From: Roseibium suaedae
GTDB lineage: Bacteria > Pseudomonadota > Alphaproteobacteria > Rhizobiales > Stappiaceae
NCBI RefSeq assembly: GCF_900142725.1
Contig: NZ_FRBW01000005.1
Span: 284,870-348,869, forward strand
Reading direction: 5' to 3'
DNA length: 64,000 nt
The notes beneath the pieces are model-generated. The model was not told where the DNA came from and searched no databases. It saw only the letters and a list, made by a program, of their open reading frames with translations. A program made the translations under genes and the position numbers. Of this stretch, positions 8,914 to 17,405 are shown one piece after another (position 1 is the first letter of the stretch; every line of letters starts with the position of its first letter).

Positions 8914-9840
8914 ATGAGCTTTCTGATCCTTTCCTATCCCGCCCGTGTCGAAACCTTCCGCAAGGTCTTTGCGCGTGACTTTCCGGATCTCGTCTTCGCA
9001 GGTTCGCTGGACGAGATCGATCCGGTGGATGTGCGCTACCTGATGGCCTGGACCTTCCCGGACGATCTGGCCGCAAAGTTCCCCAATCTGGAACTGATCC
9101 TTTCCGTCGGCGCAGGCATCGACCAGATGACCGGTGTCGAGATCCCCGCCGGAGCCAAGCTTGTGCGCATGGTCGAAGATGGGGTCACCTCCCTGGTTCG
9201 GGACTATGTGGTCATGAGTGTTCTCGGCCTGCACCGGGACCTTCCGGCCTTTCTGGACCAGCAACGGCAGGAGATCTGGAAGGCCCGGGATTTTGTCTGG
9301 GCCGACCAGCGGCGCATCGGGATTCTGGGGCTTGGGGAACTGGGCATGGCGGCCGTCAACGCCCTGCGCCCCTTTGGATTTAAGCTTTCCGGCTGGAGCC
9401 GCTCGCTCAAGTCGATTGAAGGTGTCGATTGTTTTGCCGGAGATGAGGGCCTGAAGGCGATGCTGGCAGAAACCGACATTACCGTCTGCCTGCTGCCGCT
9501 CACCGACGAGACCCGCAACATTCTCAATGCAGAGTTCTTCGACATGCTGCCAAAGGGGGCAGGGCTGGTTCATGCCGGGCGCGGCGGCCACCTGGATCAG
9601 GAGGCCCTGCTCGACGCCCTCGACAGCGGCCAGCTCTCCGGTGCCTTCATCGACGTCACCAATCCGGAGCCCCTGCCTGCGGGCCACCGCCTCTGGTCCC
9701 ACCCGGGTATCGTCTTAACACCTCACATCGCCGGACACAGCCGGCCGGAAACCGCCGCCCAGGCCACGATCGAGAACATCCGCCGCCACCTTGCCGGGGA
9801 AAACCTCAAGGGGTCGGTCAATCCGGCACTCGGATACTGA
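8914..9840 (+). CDS. D-2-hydroxyacid dehydrogenase, glyoxylate/hydroxypyruvate reductase A-like
   Basis: A 308-residue D-isomer 2-hydroxyacid dehydrogenase, the short GhrA-type form. The Rossmann glycine motif is GILGLGELG at about residue 130; the substrate arginine lies in HAGRGGHLD, the acidic partner in TNPEPLP and the catalytic histidine in TPHIAGHS. It reduces a 2-keto acid with NAD(P)H, or runs in reverse, in the cytoplasm. It follows the strong hairpin at 8837-8864 and is followed 76 nt later by a GNAT gene, so it may form a second transcript segment of the operon. Confidence 0.88.
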   Translation: MSFLILSYPARVETFRKVFARDFPDLVFAGSLDEIDPVDVRYLMAWTFPDDLAAKFPNLELILSVGAGIDQMTGVEIPAGAKLVRMVEDGVTSLVRDYVVMSVLGLHRDLPAFLDQQRQEIWKARDFVWADQRRIGILGLGELGMAAVNALRPFGFKLSGWSRSLKSIEGVDCFAGDEGLKAMLAETDITVCLLPLTDETRNILNAEFFDMLPKGAGLVHAGRGGHLDQEALLDALDSGQLSGAFIDVTNPEPLPAGHRLWSHPGIVLTPHIAGHSRPETAAQATIENIRRHLAGENLKGSVNPALGY

Positions 9841-9916
9841 AACACCGCATAAAGACCGGCACCAGCCGGCAACTGCTCACCAAGAGACCGTGAGCGAGAC
9901 GCAAAGGGTAGGACGC

Positions 9917-10768
9917 ATGCAGACCAAACGCTCCGAGCAGATCTCCATCATCGACCTGCGGACCTCAGATGCCGCAGAGGCCCTGCGCCTGTCCCGGCAG
10001 GAGGCCTGGCCCCACCGGCTGGAGGACTGGCAGCTTCTTCTGGAGCTCAGCCACGGCGTTGGCGCTGTTCATGACGGACAGCTTGTCGGAACCGCCATGC
10101 TGACCCCCTACGGCGACGATGCGGCGACCTGCAACATGATCATCGTCGACCCGTCCATGCGCGGGCTTGGCCTTGGACGGCAACTTGTCGAAGCCTTGCT
10201 GGCACAGGCCGGCAGCCGGGAATGCCGGCTGATCGCAACCCAGTCCGGTCTTCCGCTCTATGAAAAGCTCGGTTTCGTGGCCACCGGTTCAATCACCCAA
10301 TGTCAGGGCATCGTCTCCGCCGTGCCGCCATCTCCGCTAGTCCAGGAAGCCAGTCAGGCCGATCTGGACGACATTCTTGCGCTCGACTTCGCCGCACATG
10401 GCATGGACCGGCAAGGCCTTCTGAAACACCTGATCAACGAGAAACCCTTCTTGATCCTGCGGGATGAAAACGGCCTGCGCGGCTTTGCCTCCTGCCGCGC
10501 CTTTGGCCGGGGTCAGATCGCAGGCCCTGTCGTGGCACGTGACAAGGAAACGGCGCGCCTGCTGCTGTGTGCGGCGCTCGCCCGGCATGAAGGACAGTTT
10601 CTCCGGGTGGATCTCACGGACGCGGCAGCCCCCTTTGTTTCGCTTGTGGAGACGGCGGGCCTGACCCAGGTCGGCGGAGGCGTTGCCATGACCCGCGCAG
10701 GTACGCACCAACTCGCTGCGACAGGGGATGCGGCGGTCTACACACTGGCCAGCCAGGCCCTCTGCTGA
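9917..10768 (+). CDS. Two-domain GNAT family N-acetyltransferase (paralogue of 2196 gene)
   Basis: A 283-residue GNAT with the acetyl-CoA loop MRGLGLGRQLVEALL near residue 80 and LYEKLGF after it, plus the C-terminal FGRGQIAGPVVA segment found also in the GNAT at 2196. The two genes share layout and several motifs, so they are duplicates that now flank this catabolic block. I start at 9917, with AAGGGTAGGA upstream. It is the last gene of the forward run; a perfect 12-bp terminator follows. Confidence 0.86.
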   Translation: MQTKRSEQISIIDLRTSDAAEALRLSRQEAWPHRLEDWQLLLELSHGVGAVHDGQLVGTAMLTPYGDDAATCNMIIVDPSMRGLGLGRQLVEALLAQAGSRECRLIATQSGLPLYEKLGFVATGSITQCQGIVSAVPPSPLVQEASQADLDDILALDFAAHGMDRQGLLKHLINEKPFLILRDENGLRGFASCRAFGRGQIAGPVVARDKETARLLLCAALARHEGQFLRVDLTDAAAPFVSLVETAGLTQVGGGVAMTRAGTHQLAATGDAAVYTLASQALC

Positions 10769-10802
10769 GGCTCCGAAGGCGGCGAACCATTCCAGACATG
10801 CA

Positions 10803-10840
10803 AAAGGCCCGGAATCCAATGGTTCCGGGCCTTTGATTTT
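10803..10840. terminator. Rho-independent terminator between convergent genes
   Basis: Perfect 12-bp stem AAAGGCCCGGAA (10803-10814) / TTCCGGGCCTTT (10823-10834), 8-nt loop, then GATTTT. The A-run on the left arm and T-run on the right allow it to work in both directions between the GNAT and cupin genes. Confidence 0.85.
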
Positions 10841-10857
10841 ACTAAAGAGAGGGGGGA

Positions 10858-11211
10858 TCAGCCCACGATCACATAGATCTTGCGCACGGTTTCAATCGTC
10901 TTCCAGATACCCTTGTAGCCGGGCATCATCATGAAGCTGTCGCCCTTGCGGAAGATGCGCGGCTCCTTGCCTTCCTCGGTCAGTTCGATCACCCCTTCAA
11001 GAAGATGGCAGAACTCGAACTTCTCGCCCTTGATCGAATGGTTAGACCCGGGCGTCGCTTCCCAGATACCGGTGATGACTTCGCCGTTGCGGGCGCTTTC
11101 ATAGGCCCAGGTGCTATAGGTCGGGTCGCCCTCAACCAGCTTTTCAGGATCGCATTTCTTGACGACCGGCATGCCGAGATCGGCCTGGTCGAACTTGATC
11201 AGTAGGCTCAT
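10858..11211 (-). CDS. Small cupin-domain protein (EutQ/DUF861-like)
   Basis: A 117-residue single-domain cupin. The core is in the second half: ITGIWEATPGSNHSI, the strand with FCHLLEGVIELTEEG, then FRKGDSFMMMPGYKGIWKT. This resembles the cupin_3/DUF861 group (ethanolamine/ureidoglycolate-like), often encoded beside amine and nitrogen catabolic enzymes. It starts at 11211, with GGAG 8-9 nt upstream. It is the last gene of a reverse run with the FAD oxidase (16-nt gap) and the haloacid dehalogenase. Function unknown; possibly a lyase or sensor for a pathway intermediate. Confidence 0.8.
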   Translation of the reverse strand: MSLLIKFDQADLGMPVVKKCDPEKLVEGDPTYSTWAYESARNGEVITGIWEATPGSNHSIKGEKFEFCHLLEGVIELTEEGKEPRIFRKGDSFMMMPGYKGIWKTIETVRKIYVIVG

Positions 11212-11227
11212 GGATATCTCCGGAAAT

Positions 11228-12505
11228 TCATTGGAAACGGTCGAGCGCCTTGTAATAGGCACCGACAAGCGGCAGGAACCAGGGCTTGCCGAAGTGACCG
11301 GGAACCGCGTTCCAGGCCAGGCCATCCCAGGGATTTCGATTGGCACGTCCGCTCATCAGGTCAGCCATGATCTCACCCATGTGAGTGGCGATCTGGGCCC
11401 CGTGGCCGGAATATCCCATGGCGAAGTAGAGACCGTCGGCATCGCCTGCCCGCGGGAAGCGGTCCTTGGTCATGTCCACCAGACCACCCCAGCAATAGTC
11501 GATGCCGACACCCTTAAGCTGCGGGAAGATCCGGACCATGCTGTCCCGCAGGATCTCGCCCGCCTTGGCATCGGACCGCTGATCGGACGTCGCGGAAAAC
11601 CGTGCCCTTCCGCCCCAGATCAGCCGGTTGTCCGGTGACAGGCGGAAGTAGTTTCCGATGTTCATCGTGTTGACATAGGTGCGTCCGCCGGGAACCGTCG
11701 CCGCAACCTGCGTCTCCGTCAGGGGCTGGGTGGCAATCAGGAAGCTCCCGACCGGAATGACCCGGCGGCGGAAGAAGGGGAAGGCGGACGTGGTATAGGC
11801 CCCGGTTGCCAGAAGAACCTTTCCGGCCCTGACACTGCCGCGCGGTGTCACCAGCTGCCAGCTGCCGCCGGTCCGTTCTCTCGAAATCACCGGAGCCTTT
11901 TCATGGATCACGGCCCCGTGGCGCACAGCGGCTTGCGCAAGACCGGTCACGAAGCGTCCCATGTGCATCATCGCGCTGCGTCTCTGCAGCATACCGCCGT
12001 GGAAAGCATCCGATCCCACTTCGGAAACGAGATCGGACTTGCTCAGCATTGCCGTATCCGGATCGACGTCCCGGTTCAGCGCGTCAAAATTGCGGGCAAG
12101 GCCTTCATAGTGAGCCGGCTTGGACGCCAGCTTCAGTTTGCCTGACCGCCGGAAACTGCAGTCGATCCCCTCTTCGGCAATGATCCGCTCGATGGTTTCA
12201 ATGCCGTCATCGAAAGCCTTGTAGATGGCCCGGGCCTTGTCCAGGCCCATGGTCTCGCGGGCATGAAGATAGCTATGCGCCATGCCGTTGTTGAGATGGC
12301 CACCGTTGCGGCCGGATGCGCCGAAGCCAACCGTCTCCGCCTCGAGAACGACGACCGAATGGCCCTGTTTCGCGAGCAAACGCGCAGCACCGAGGCCGGT
12401 GAATCCGGCCCCGATCACCGCATAATCATAGGATCCGCCGACATTGCCGCCTGCGGCACCATCAAAGACCGGAGCGCTGTCCTGCCAATAGGGGACGAAT
12501 TTCAT
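11228..12505 (-). CDS. FAD-dependent amine/amino-acid oxidoreductase (DAO family, PuuB-like)
   Basis: A 425-residue D-amino-acid-oxidase-fold flavoprotein. The N-terminal dinucleotide motif VIGAGFTGLGAARLL is followed by EAETVGFGASGRNGG (FAD site), and the C-terminal half has GYSGHGAQIATHMGE. The family includes gamma-glutamylputrescine oxidoreductase and other secondary-amine oxidases. It lies between a cupin and a haloacid dehalogenase gene, each within 17 nt, and across a divergent promoter from a class III aminotransferase and a second DAO enzyme, which supports a role in polyamine or amino-acid breakdown. Substrate not determinable. Confidence 0.87.
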   Translation of the reverse strand: MKFVPYWQDSAPVFDGAAGGNVGGSYDYAVIGAGFTGLGAARLLAKQGHSVVVLEAETVGFGASGRNGGHLNNGMAHSYLHARETMGLDKARAIYKAFDDGIETIERIIAEEGIDCSFRRSGKLKLASKPAHYEGLARNFDALNRDVDPDTAMLSKSDLVSEVGSDAFHGGMLQRRSAMMHMGRFVTGLAQAAVRHGAVIHEKAPVISRERTGGSWQLVTPRGSVRAGKVLLATGAYTTSAFPFFRRRVIPVGSFLIATQPLTETQVAATVPGGRTYVNTMNIGNYFRLSPDNRLIWGGRARFSATSDQRSDAKAGEILRDSMVRIFPQLKGVGIDYCWGGLVDMTKDRFPRAGDADGLYFAMGYSGHGAQIATHMGEIMADLMSGRANRNPWDGLAWNAVPGHFGKPWFLPLVGAYYKALDRFQ

Positions 12506-12514
12506 GTCGCCGCC

Positions 12515-13180
12515 TCACAGGCCGAAGACGCCGGGCAGGCCGCCGATGTCCTTGATCTCGGTGTATTCGTAAAAGGGATTGGCCGGCTCATGGCCACGGT
12601 TGACCCAGACCTTGGACTTGATGCCCATGTCATAGGCGGTCATCAGGTCATAGCGGAACGAGGACGAGACATGGGTAATGTCTTCCGGACCGCAGCCAAG
12701 CACGTCGAGCATATATTCAAAGCCGTTCATATGCGGCTTGTAGGTGCCGGTTTCCTCAGCGGTGATGACCTTGAAGAAGGGCGCGCCGAGCTTCTCGACA
12801 TTGGACATGATCTGGCTCTTCATCGCATTGGACAGAATGACGAGCGGAATGTCCTTCGCGACTTTCGCAAGACCAGCAGGCACATCCGCATGGGGACCCC
12901 AGGTCGGCACTTCTTCATAGATCCGCTTTGCATCTTCCGGACGGAAGGCAACGCCGTGCTTCTTGCAGGTCCGCTCCAGCGCGTTGTGCACCAGATTGGC
13001 ATAAGGCTTCCAGGCCCCCAGCACTTCATCCAGGCGATAGGCGGAGAAGCTCTTGATGAAAGCCAGCATTTCCGGCTCGGGCAGGTCATTGCCATAGATC
13101 CGGCGCGCGGCCCCTGCCATGTCGAAATTGGTGAGTGTGCCGTAGCAATCGAAGGTAACGAACTTCGGGCGGAAGGTCAT
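12515..13180 (-). CDS. Haloacid dehalogenase, type II (HAD superfamily)
   Basis: A 221-residue HAD-like hydrolase of the type II L-2-haloacid dehalogenase family. The nucleophile aspartate is in TFDCYGTL near the N-terminus, motif II is in VILSNAMKSQI with the following lysine-containing region, and motif III is near SSFRYDLMTAYDMG and VWVNRGHEP. Start at 13180 with AGGA upstream; a longer open frame reaches 13411 but has no conserved sequence. These enzymes hydrolyse halo- or phospho-carbon bonds. In amine-oxidation operons the true substrate is often unknown. First gene of the reverse run 13180-10858. Confidence 0.85.
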   Translation of the reverse strand: MTFRPKFVTFDCYGTLTNFDMAGAARRIYGNDLPEPEMLAFIKSFSAYRLDEVLGAWKPYANLVHNALERTCKKHGVAFRPEDAKRIYEEVPTWGPHADVPAGLAKVAKDIPLVILSNAMKSQIMSNVEKLGAPFFKVITAEETGTYKPHMNGFEYMLDVLGCGPEDITHVSSSFRYDLMTAYDMGIKSKVWVNRGHEPANPFYEYTEIKDIGGLPGVFGL

Positions 13181-13582
13181 GACGGATATCCTGACTGACA
13201 AGAATGGCGGCCACGTCGGCCTTGACCATGATCCTAGCCGGTCACAAGAAACGGACCCGCCGCTTTGCAGGACGGCAAAAGCAGAAAACGCCGTATCTTG
13301 CGCATGCCGCGGAACGATCTTGCGCAAGGCTGCCAGTCCGGCCCTGCGCCATGAGATCTCCAGCCACCCGCCGCGGCATATCCTTCGGCCCGGCCGATCC
13401 TGAACAGCCAAATCTTCCGAAACCGCAGTCCAATCAGCCGCATCGTGTCATCCGGGAGGCCGATACTCACCAGCATCGATCATGACGCCTGCGTTTCCAA
13501 TCCGGACCGGATGGGAACTATAGGCCTAGACCCTCTTTCATCCGCTGCCGCCCCGCAGGGGAGCCAACGACCGGAACCCGCC
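13181..13582. promoter_or_regulatory. Divergent intergenic region with a 10-bp direct repeat
   Basis: A 402-nt gap between the dehalogenase (reverse) and aminotransferase (forward) genes, so it should carry both promoters. The decamer ATCTTGCGCA occurs at 13295-13304 and again at 13317-13326, a 22-nt period (about two helical turns on one DNA face). The second copy lies in the perfect palindrome CTTGCGCAAG (13319-13328). This is a candidate operator for a regulator controlling both units; the regulator is not adjacent. I see no coding sequence in the gap. Confidence 0.5.
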
Positions 13583-14959
13583 ATGCTTTCCAATTCCCTT
13601 GTCGAACTCGACCGCGCCCATCTGATACACCCGGTCGCGAGCTGGCGCGGCCACGAAGCGGCGGGCGTGCGCATCCTGTCTTCCGGCAAGGGCGCGGTCG
13701 TGCGCGATGCCACCGGCAGGGAACTGATCGACGGCTTTGCCGGCCTTTGGTGCGTCAATGCGGGCTATGGCCAGGAAAGTGTTGTGGCCGCCGCAACCGA
13801 ACAGATGCGTGACCTGTGCTATGCCACCGGCTACTTCGGCATTGGCTCTGATCCGGCCATCCGTCTGGCCGCACGCCTTGCCGATCATGCACCGGGCGAT
13901 CTCAACCACGTCTATTTCACCCTTGGCGGATCGGACGCGGTCGACAGCACAGTGCGTTTCGTCCGTTATTACTGGCATTCCCGCGGCAAGCCGCAGAAGG
14001 ACCAGTTCATCACCCTGGAATATGGCTACCATGGTTCGTCCACGGTGGGTGCAGGCCTGACGGCACTACCCGCCTTCCACGCAGGTTTCGGCGTGCCCTA
14101 TGACTGGCAGCACAAGATCCCGTCTCCCTATCCCTACCGAAATCCCCTGGGATCTGACGTCGAGGCCATGATTGCCCAGTCGAAGGCGCAGCTGCTTGCA
14201 AAGATAGAAGAGCTGGGCGGCGCCGACCGTGTCGCCGCCTTCTATGCGGAACCGATTCAGGGCTCGGGCGGCGTCATTGTTCCCCCCAAGGGCTGGCTCA
14301 AGGCCATGCGGGATCTTTGCGCAAAGAACGATATCCTGTTCGTCGCCGATGAAGTCATCACGGCCTTCGGGCGAACCGGGCCGCTCTTTGCCTGCTCTGA
14401 AGAAGGCATCGTTCCCGACATGATCACTACCGCCAAGGGCCTGACCTCTGCCTATGTACCGATGGGGGCAGTCTTCATGTCCGAACACGTCTACCAGACC
14501 ATTGCCGATGGCGCAGGCCAGGCTGCGGTCGGTCACGGCTACACCTATTCCGCCCATCCGGTTTCAGCCGCAGTCGGCCTTGCCGTACTGGATCTTTATG
14601 AAGGCAGCCTTCTCGACAACGGCCGCCGGATGGGTGACAGACTGCAGGCAGGTCTTCAGTCCTTGTCGGATCATCCGCTGGTCGGAGACGTGCGCGGCCG
14701 CGGGATGCTGGCAGCCATCGAACTGGTCACCGACAAGGATAAGAAGACACAGCTCCCGGCCGCCTCCCTGCCGGCAACCCGCATTTTTGAGCGGGCCTGG
14801 GAAGCAGGTCTCGTTGCCAGAGCCTTTGCCTGGGGTGTGATCGGCTACGCACCGCCGCTCTGCTGCACGGAGGCGGAGATCGACGCCATTGTCGAGCGCA
14901 CCCGGATTGTGCTGGACCAGACCCTTGAGGACCCGGACGTCCGGGCGGCCATGGCCTGA
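13583..14959 (+). CDS. Class III (omega) aminotransferase, PLP-dependent
   Basis: A 458-residue fold-type I aminotransferase. Typical motifs: GLWCVNAGYG, HVYFTLGGSDAVDS (PLP phosphate site), YHGSS, FYAEPIQGSGGV, LFVADEVITAFGRTG (PLP-binding aspartate) and the Schiff-base lysine in TTAKGLTS. It resembles the putrescine/beta-alanine/omega-amino-acid:pyruvate group. The ATG at 13583 is chosen because upstream residues are not conserved. With the FAD oxidase 62 nt downstream it forms a forward unit opposite the dehalogenase/oxidase unit; together they could convert a di- or polyamine to a semialdehyde. Confidence 0.9.
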   Translation: MLSNSLVELDRAHLIHPVASWRGHEAAGVRILSSGKGAVVRDATGRELIDGFAGLWCVNAGYGQESVVAAATEQMRDLCYATGYFGIGSDPAIRLAARLADHAPGDLNHVYFTLGGSDAVDSTVRFVRYYWHSRGKPQKDQFITLEYGYHGSSTVGAGLTALPAFHAGFGVPYDWQHKIPSPYPYRNPLGSDVEAMIAQSKAQLLAKIEELGGADRVAAFYAEPIQGSGGVIVPPKGWLKAMRDLCAKNDILFVADEVITAFGRTGPLFACSEEGIVPDMITTAKGLTSAYVPMGAVFMSEHVYQTIADGAGQAAVGHGYTYSAHPVSAAVGLAVLDLYEGSLLDNGRRMGDRLQAGLQSLSDHPLVGDVRGRGMLAAIELVTDKDKKTQLPAASLPATRIFERAWEAGLVARAFAWGVIGYAPPLCCTEAEIDAIVERTRIVLDQTLEDPDVRAAMA

Positions 14960-15021
14960 GCCAGGCCGCTTCCCGAGAACCCAACACCAGACCGGCGACG
15001 CCTCATTTTCAGGAGACCTTC

Positions 15022-16350
15022 ATGCCCGCGCCTCTCATGTCCATTTCCACGGGAACAGAGCTTCCGCGCCAGGCCGACATGGTGGTGATAGGTGGCGGCA
15101 TCGTCGGCACCTCCATCGCCTATTATCTGGCCAGAGCGGGCGTGAATGTCGTTCTTCTGGAAAAGGGAAAGATCGGCGCGGAACAATCCAGCCGGAACTG
15201 GGGCTGGTGCCGTCAACAAAACCGCGATGCCCGCGAACTGCCGATGGCAACCAAGAGCCTCGACCTCTGGGACACTCTTGCCTCGGAAATCGGGGAAGAT
15301 ACCGGCTTCCGCCGCTGTGGTCTGACCTATCTCTCCGATAGCGAAGCCGAAATCGAAGGCTGGGCGCGCTGGCGCGATTTCGCGGTCACCCAAGGGGTGC
15401 GGACCTTCATGCTCAGCGCGGAGGAAGCCACTGAGAGGGGCAGGGCGACCGGCAAGGCCTGGAAGGGCGGCGTTTTCTCCCAGGACGACGGTATCGCGGA
15501 TCCTTCGAAGGCAGCGCCCGTGATTGCCCTCGGCATCGTGAAGTTCGGCGGCACGGTGCTGCAGGGCTGCGCGGCGCGCGGAATTGAGCTCTCCGCCGGT
15601 AAGGTCAACGGCGTTGTCACCGAACGGGGCACCATCCGCACAAGCCAGGTGGTCATGGCCGGTGGGGCCTGGGCGTCGTCCTTCGTCCATCAGCTCGGCG
15701 TCAACATGCCCCAGGCCTCGACCCGCTCGACCATCCTGTCGGTCGAACCGGGCGGATCTTCCGACATTCCGCCGGCCCTCCACACCAAGGACGTGTCCGT
15801 CACCGCCCGCGGTGACGGCGGCTGGACGCTCGCCGTTTCCGGCCGGGCCCAGCTGGATCCCACACCGCAAAGCATCCGCTACGCCAAGGACTTCCTGCCC
15901 ATGTTCCTGCGCCGCAGAGGCAGCCTGACTGCTGGCGGTCTGCAGGGCTGGCGTGCAGGCCACGAAACCCGGTCCAAATGGAAACTCGACCGCCCGACGC
16001 CGATGGAGCGCACCCGCATCCTTGATCCCAAGCCCAACCAGACCATTGCCAGGGACACGCTGGCACGGGCAAGAAAGCTGCTACCCGGTCTTGCCGCCAA
16101 TCCGGTGCAGGCCACCTGGGCAGGCTTTATCGACAGCACGCCAGACGGGGTGCCCGTGATCGGTCCAGCTGCAGGGGTCCCCGGCCTGATGATCGCCGCC
16201 GGGTTCTCCGGCCACGGTTTCGGCATCGGCCCTGGCGCAGGGCTTCTGGTCTCGCAGATGCTGACCGGCCAGACACCCTTCGCCGACCCCGCCCAATACC
16301 GCCTTGAACGTTTCCGCCAGTCTTCCTGGGGCAAGGTATCAGAGTTCTGA
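15022..16350 (+). CDS. FAD-dependent oxidoreductase (DAO family)
   Basis: A 442-residue DAO-fold flavoenzyme. The FAD motif MVVIGGGIVGTSIAYYLARAG begins near residue 16, followed by LLEKGKIGAEQSSRNWGWCRQQ, where the histidine/cysteine region for FAD anchoring is expected; the C-terminal half has WAGFIDSTPDGVPVIG and GFSGHGFGIGPGAG, typical of sarcosine/glycine-oxidase-like proteins. A good AGGAGA lies 6 nt before the ATG. It is a distinct paralogue of the oxidase at 11228 and is transcribed with the aminotransferase. Likely cytoplasmic; substrate a secondary amine or N-alkyl amino acid by family inference. Confidence 0.88.
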   Translation: MPAPLMSISTGTELPRQADMVVIGGGIVGTSIAYYLARAGVNVVLLEKGKIGAEQSSRNWGWCRQQNRDARELPMATKSLDLWDTLASEIGEDTGFRRCGLTYLSDSEAEIEGWARWRDFAVTQGVRTFMLSAEEATERGRATGKAWKGGVFSQDDGIADPSKAAPVIALGIVKFGGTVLQGCAARGIELSAGKVNGVVTERGTIRTSQVVMAGGAWASSFVHQLGVNMPQASTRSTILSVEPGGSSDIPPALHTKDVSVTARGDGGWTLAVSGRAQLDPTPQSIRYAKDFLPMFLRRRGSLTAGGLQGWRAGHETRSKWKLDRPTPMERTRILDPKPNQTIARDTLARARKLLPGLAANPVQATWAGFIDSTPDGVPVIGPAAGVPGLMIAAGFSGHGFGIGPGAGLLVSQMLTGQTPFADPAQYRLERFRQSSWGKVSEF

Positions 16351-16451
16351 TCCGGTCCTCTGTCTGGAGGTCTGAGGTTCCCGGCCAAGCTTTTGAAAAT
16401 GCGCCAAACCTGAACTTCCCACCTTCAGGGACAGGGCAGGAAGCTCAGGGA

Positions 16452-16467
16452 ATGCAACCGTTTGCAT
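16452..16467. promoter_or_regulatory. LacI-family-type operator palindrome in a convergent gap
   Basis: ATGCAA (16452-16457), CCGT, TTGCAT (16462-16467): the core TGCAACCGTTTGCA fits the LacI-family half-site pattern TGnAAnCGnTTnCA. It lies in the 146-nt gap between the 3' ends of the FAD oxidase and the reverse isocitrate-lyase-family gene, an unexpected place for an operator. No LacI gene is present in the window. Confidence 0.35.
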
Positions 16468-16496
16468 CATACATATGGCGGAATACCTGACTTCAG

Positions 16497-17405
16497 TCAG
16501 GAAGCTTCATGTTCGTGGGCGAAGCGCTGAAACCGGGAGAGATCGACGGCATCGCAGAATTCGGCGTAGGTCATTTGCCCTGCAAGACCATCTGACGTGC
16601 CCGCGCGGGCCAAGTGCGCAAGAGCTTCCCGAATGGCGGCTCCTGCCGCGAAGAGCGTCGTGACGGCATAAAGCGCGATCTGGAATCCCATCTCCATCAG
16701 CTCGGCGCGGCTCAGACTGGCGGCGTCCGTGCCATCGACCAGAGAAACGACCTTCGGCCCTTCCAGTCCACGGGCTATGCCTTCGACCTCCTTGCGGGTC
16801 TTCACCCCATCGACGAAGGCAAGATCCGCTCCAAGATCCCGGTAGCGCCTGGCCCGGTTGAGGGCCGCCTCCAGTCCTTCCGTCTGAAGGGCATCTGTGC
16901 GTCCGATGATGAGCATATCCGACCCGGCTTGCTGACGGGCGGACACGGCAGCAGAGATGCGCAATTCCGCATCGCGTACCGGAACAAGCCGCACACCGGC
17001 AAGCTGGCCGCAGCGCTTCGGGCTTTCCTGATCTTCCAGATGCATAGCGGCGACACCGGCCTGCACATATTCCTCGACCGTCCGGCGCACGTTCAGGGGA
17101 CCACCATAGCCGGTGTCCGCATCCGCGATGACCGGAAGGGGAACTGCGCGAACCATGGAGCGGGCATGATTCGCCATCTCCGTCTGGGTCAGGAGACCAA
17201 GATCCGGCTGGCCAATGCGTACCGCCGTCGCCCCCAATCCCGTCATGTAGACCGCCGGAAAGCCTGCCTGAGCAATCATCCGGGCGGTGAGGCAATCAGG
17301 AGCCCCGGGAGCTGCTACAAGAGCGCCAGCGGAGAGCAGATCCTTCAACCGGGCCGGGCCGCTCATGAGCGCAAGAGGCTGGGTGTCGTTGGAGGCGAGC
17401 GTCAT
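16497..17405 (-). CDS. Isocitrate lyase/PEP mutase superfamily enzyme
   Basis: A 302-residue (beta/alpha)8-barrel of the PEP mutase/isocitrate lyase superfamily, the short form used by 2-methylisocitrate lyase and oxaloacetate decarboxylase. The metal-binding segment VIADADTGYGG and the EDQESPKRCGQL loop are present. Where true lyases have K(K/R)CGH, this protein has KRCGQ, so it may be a decarboxylase, hydrolase or C-C lyase of altered specificity. Its start overlaps the GntR stop (ATGA), making it the last gene of the tct operon. It probably cleaves a carboxylate made from the imported substrate. Confidence 0.85.
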   Translation of the reverse strand: MTLASNDTQPLALMSGPARLKDLLSAGALVAAPGAPDCLTARMIAQAGFPAVYMTGLGATAVRIGQPDLGLLTQTEMANHARSMVRAVPLPVIADADTGYGGPLNVRRTVEEYVQAGVAAMHLEDQESPKRCGQLAGVRLVPVRDAELRISAAVSARQQAGSDMLIIGRTDALQTEGLEAALNRARRYRDLGADLAFVDGVKTRKEVEGIARGLEGPKVVSLVDGTDAASLSRAELMEMGFQIALYAVTTLFAAGAAIREALAHLARAGTSDGLAGQMTYAEFCDAVDLSRFQRFAHEHEAS

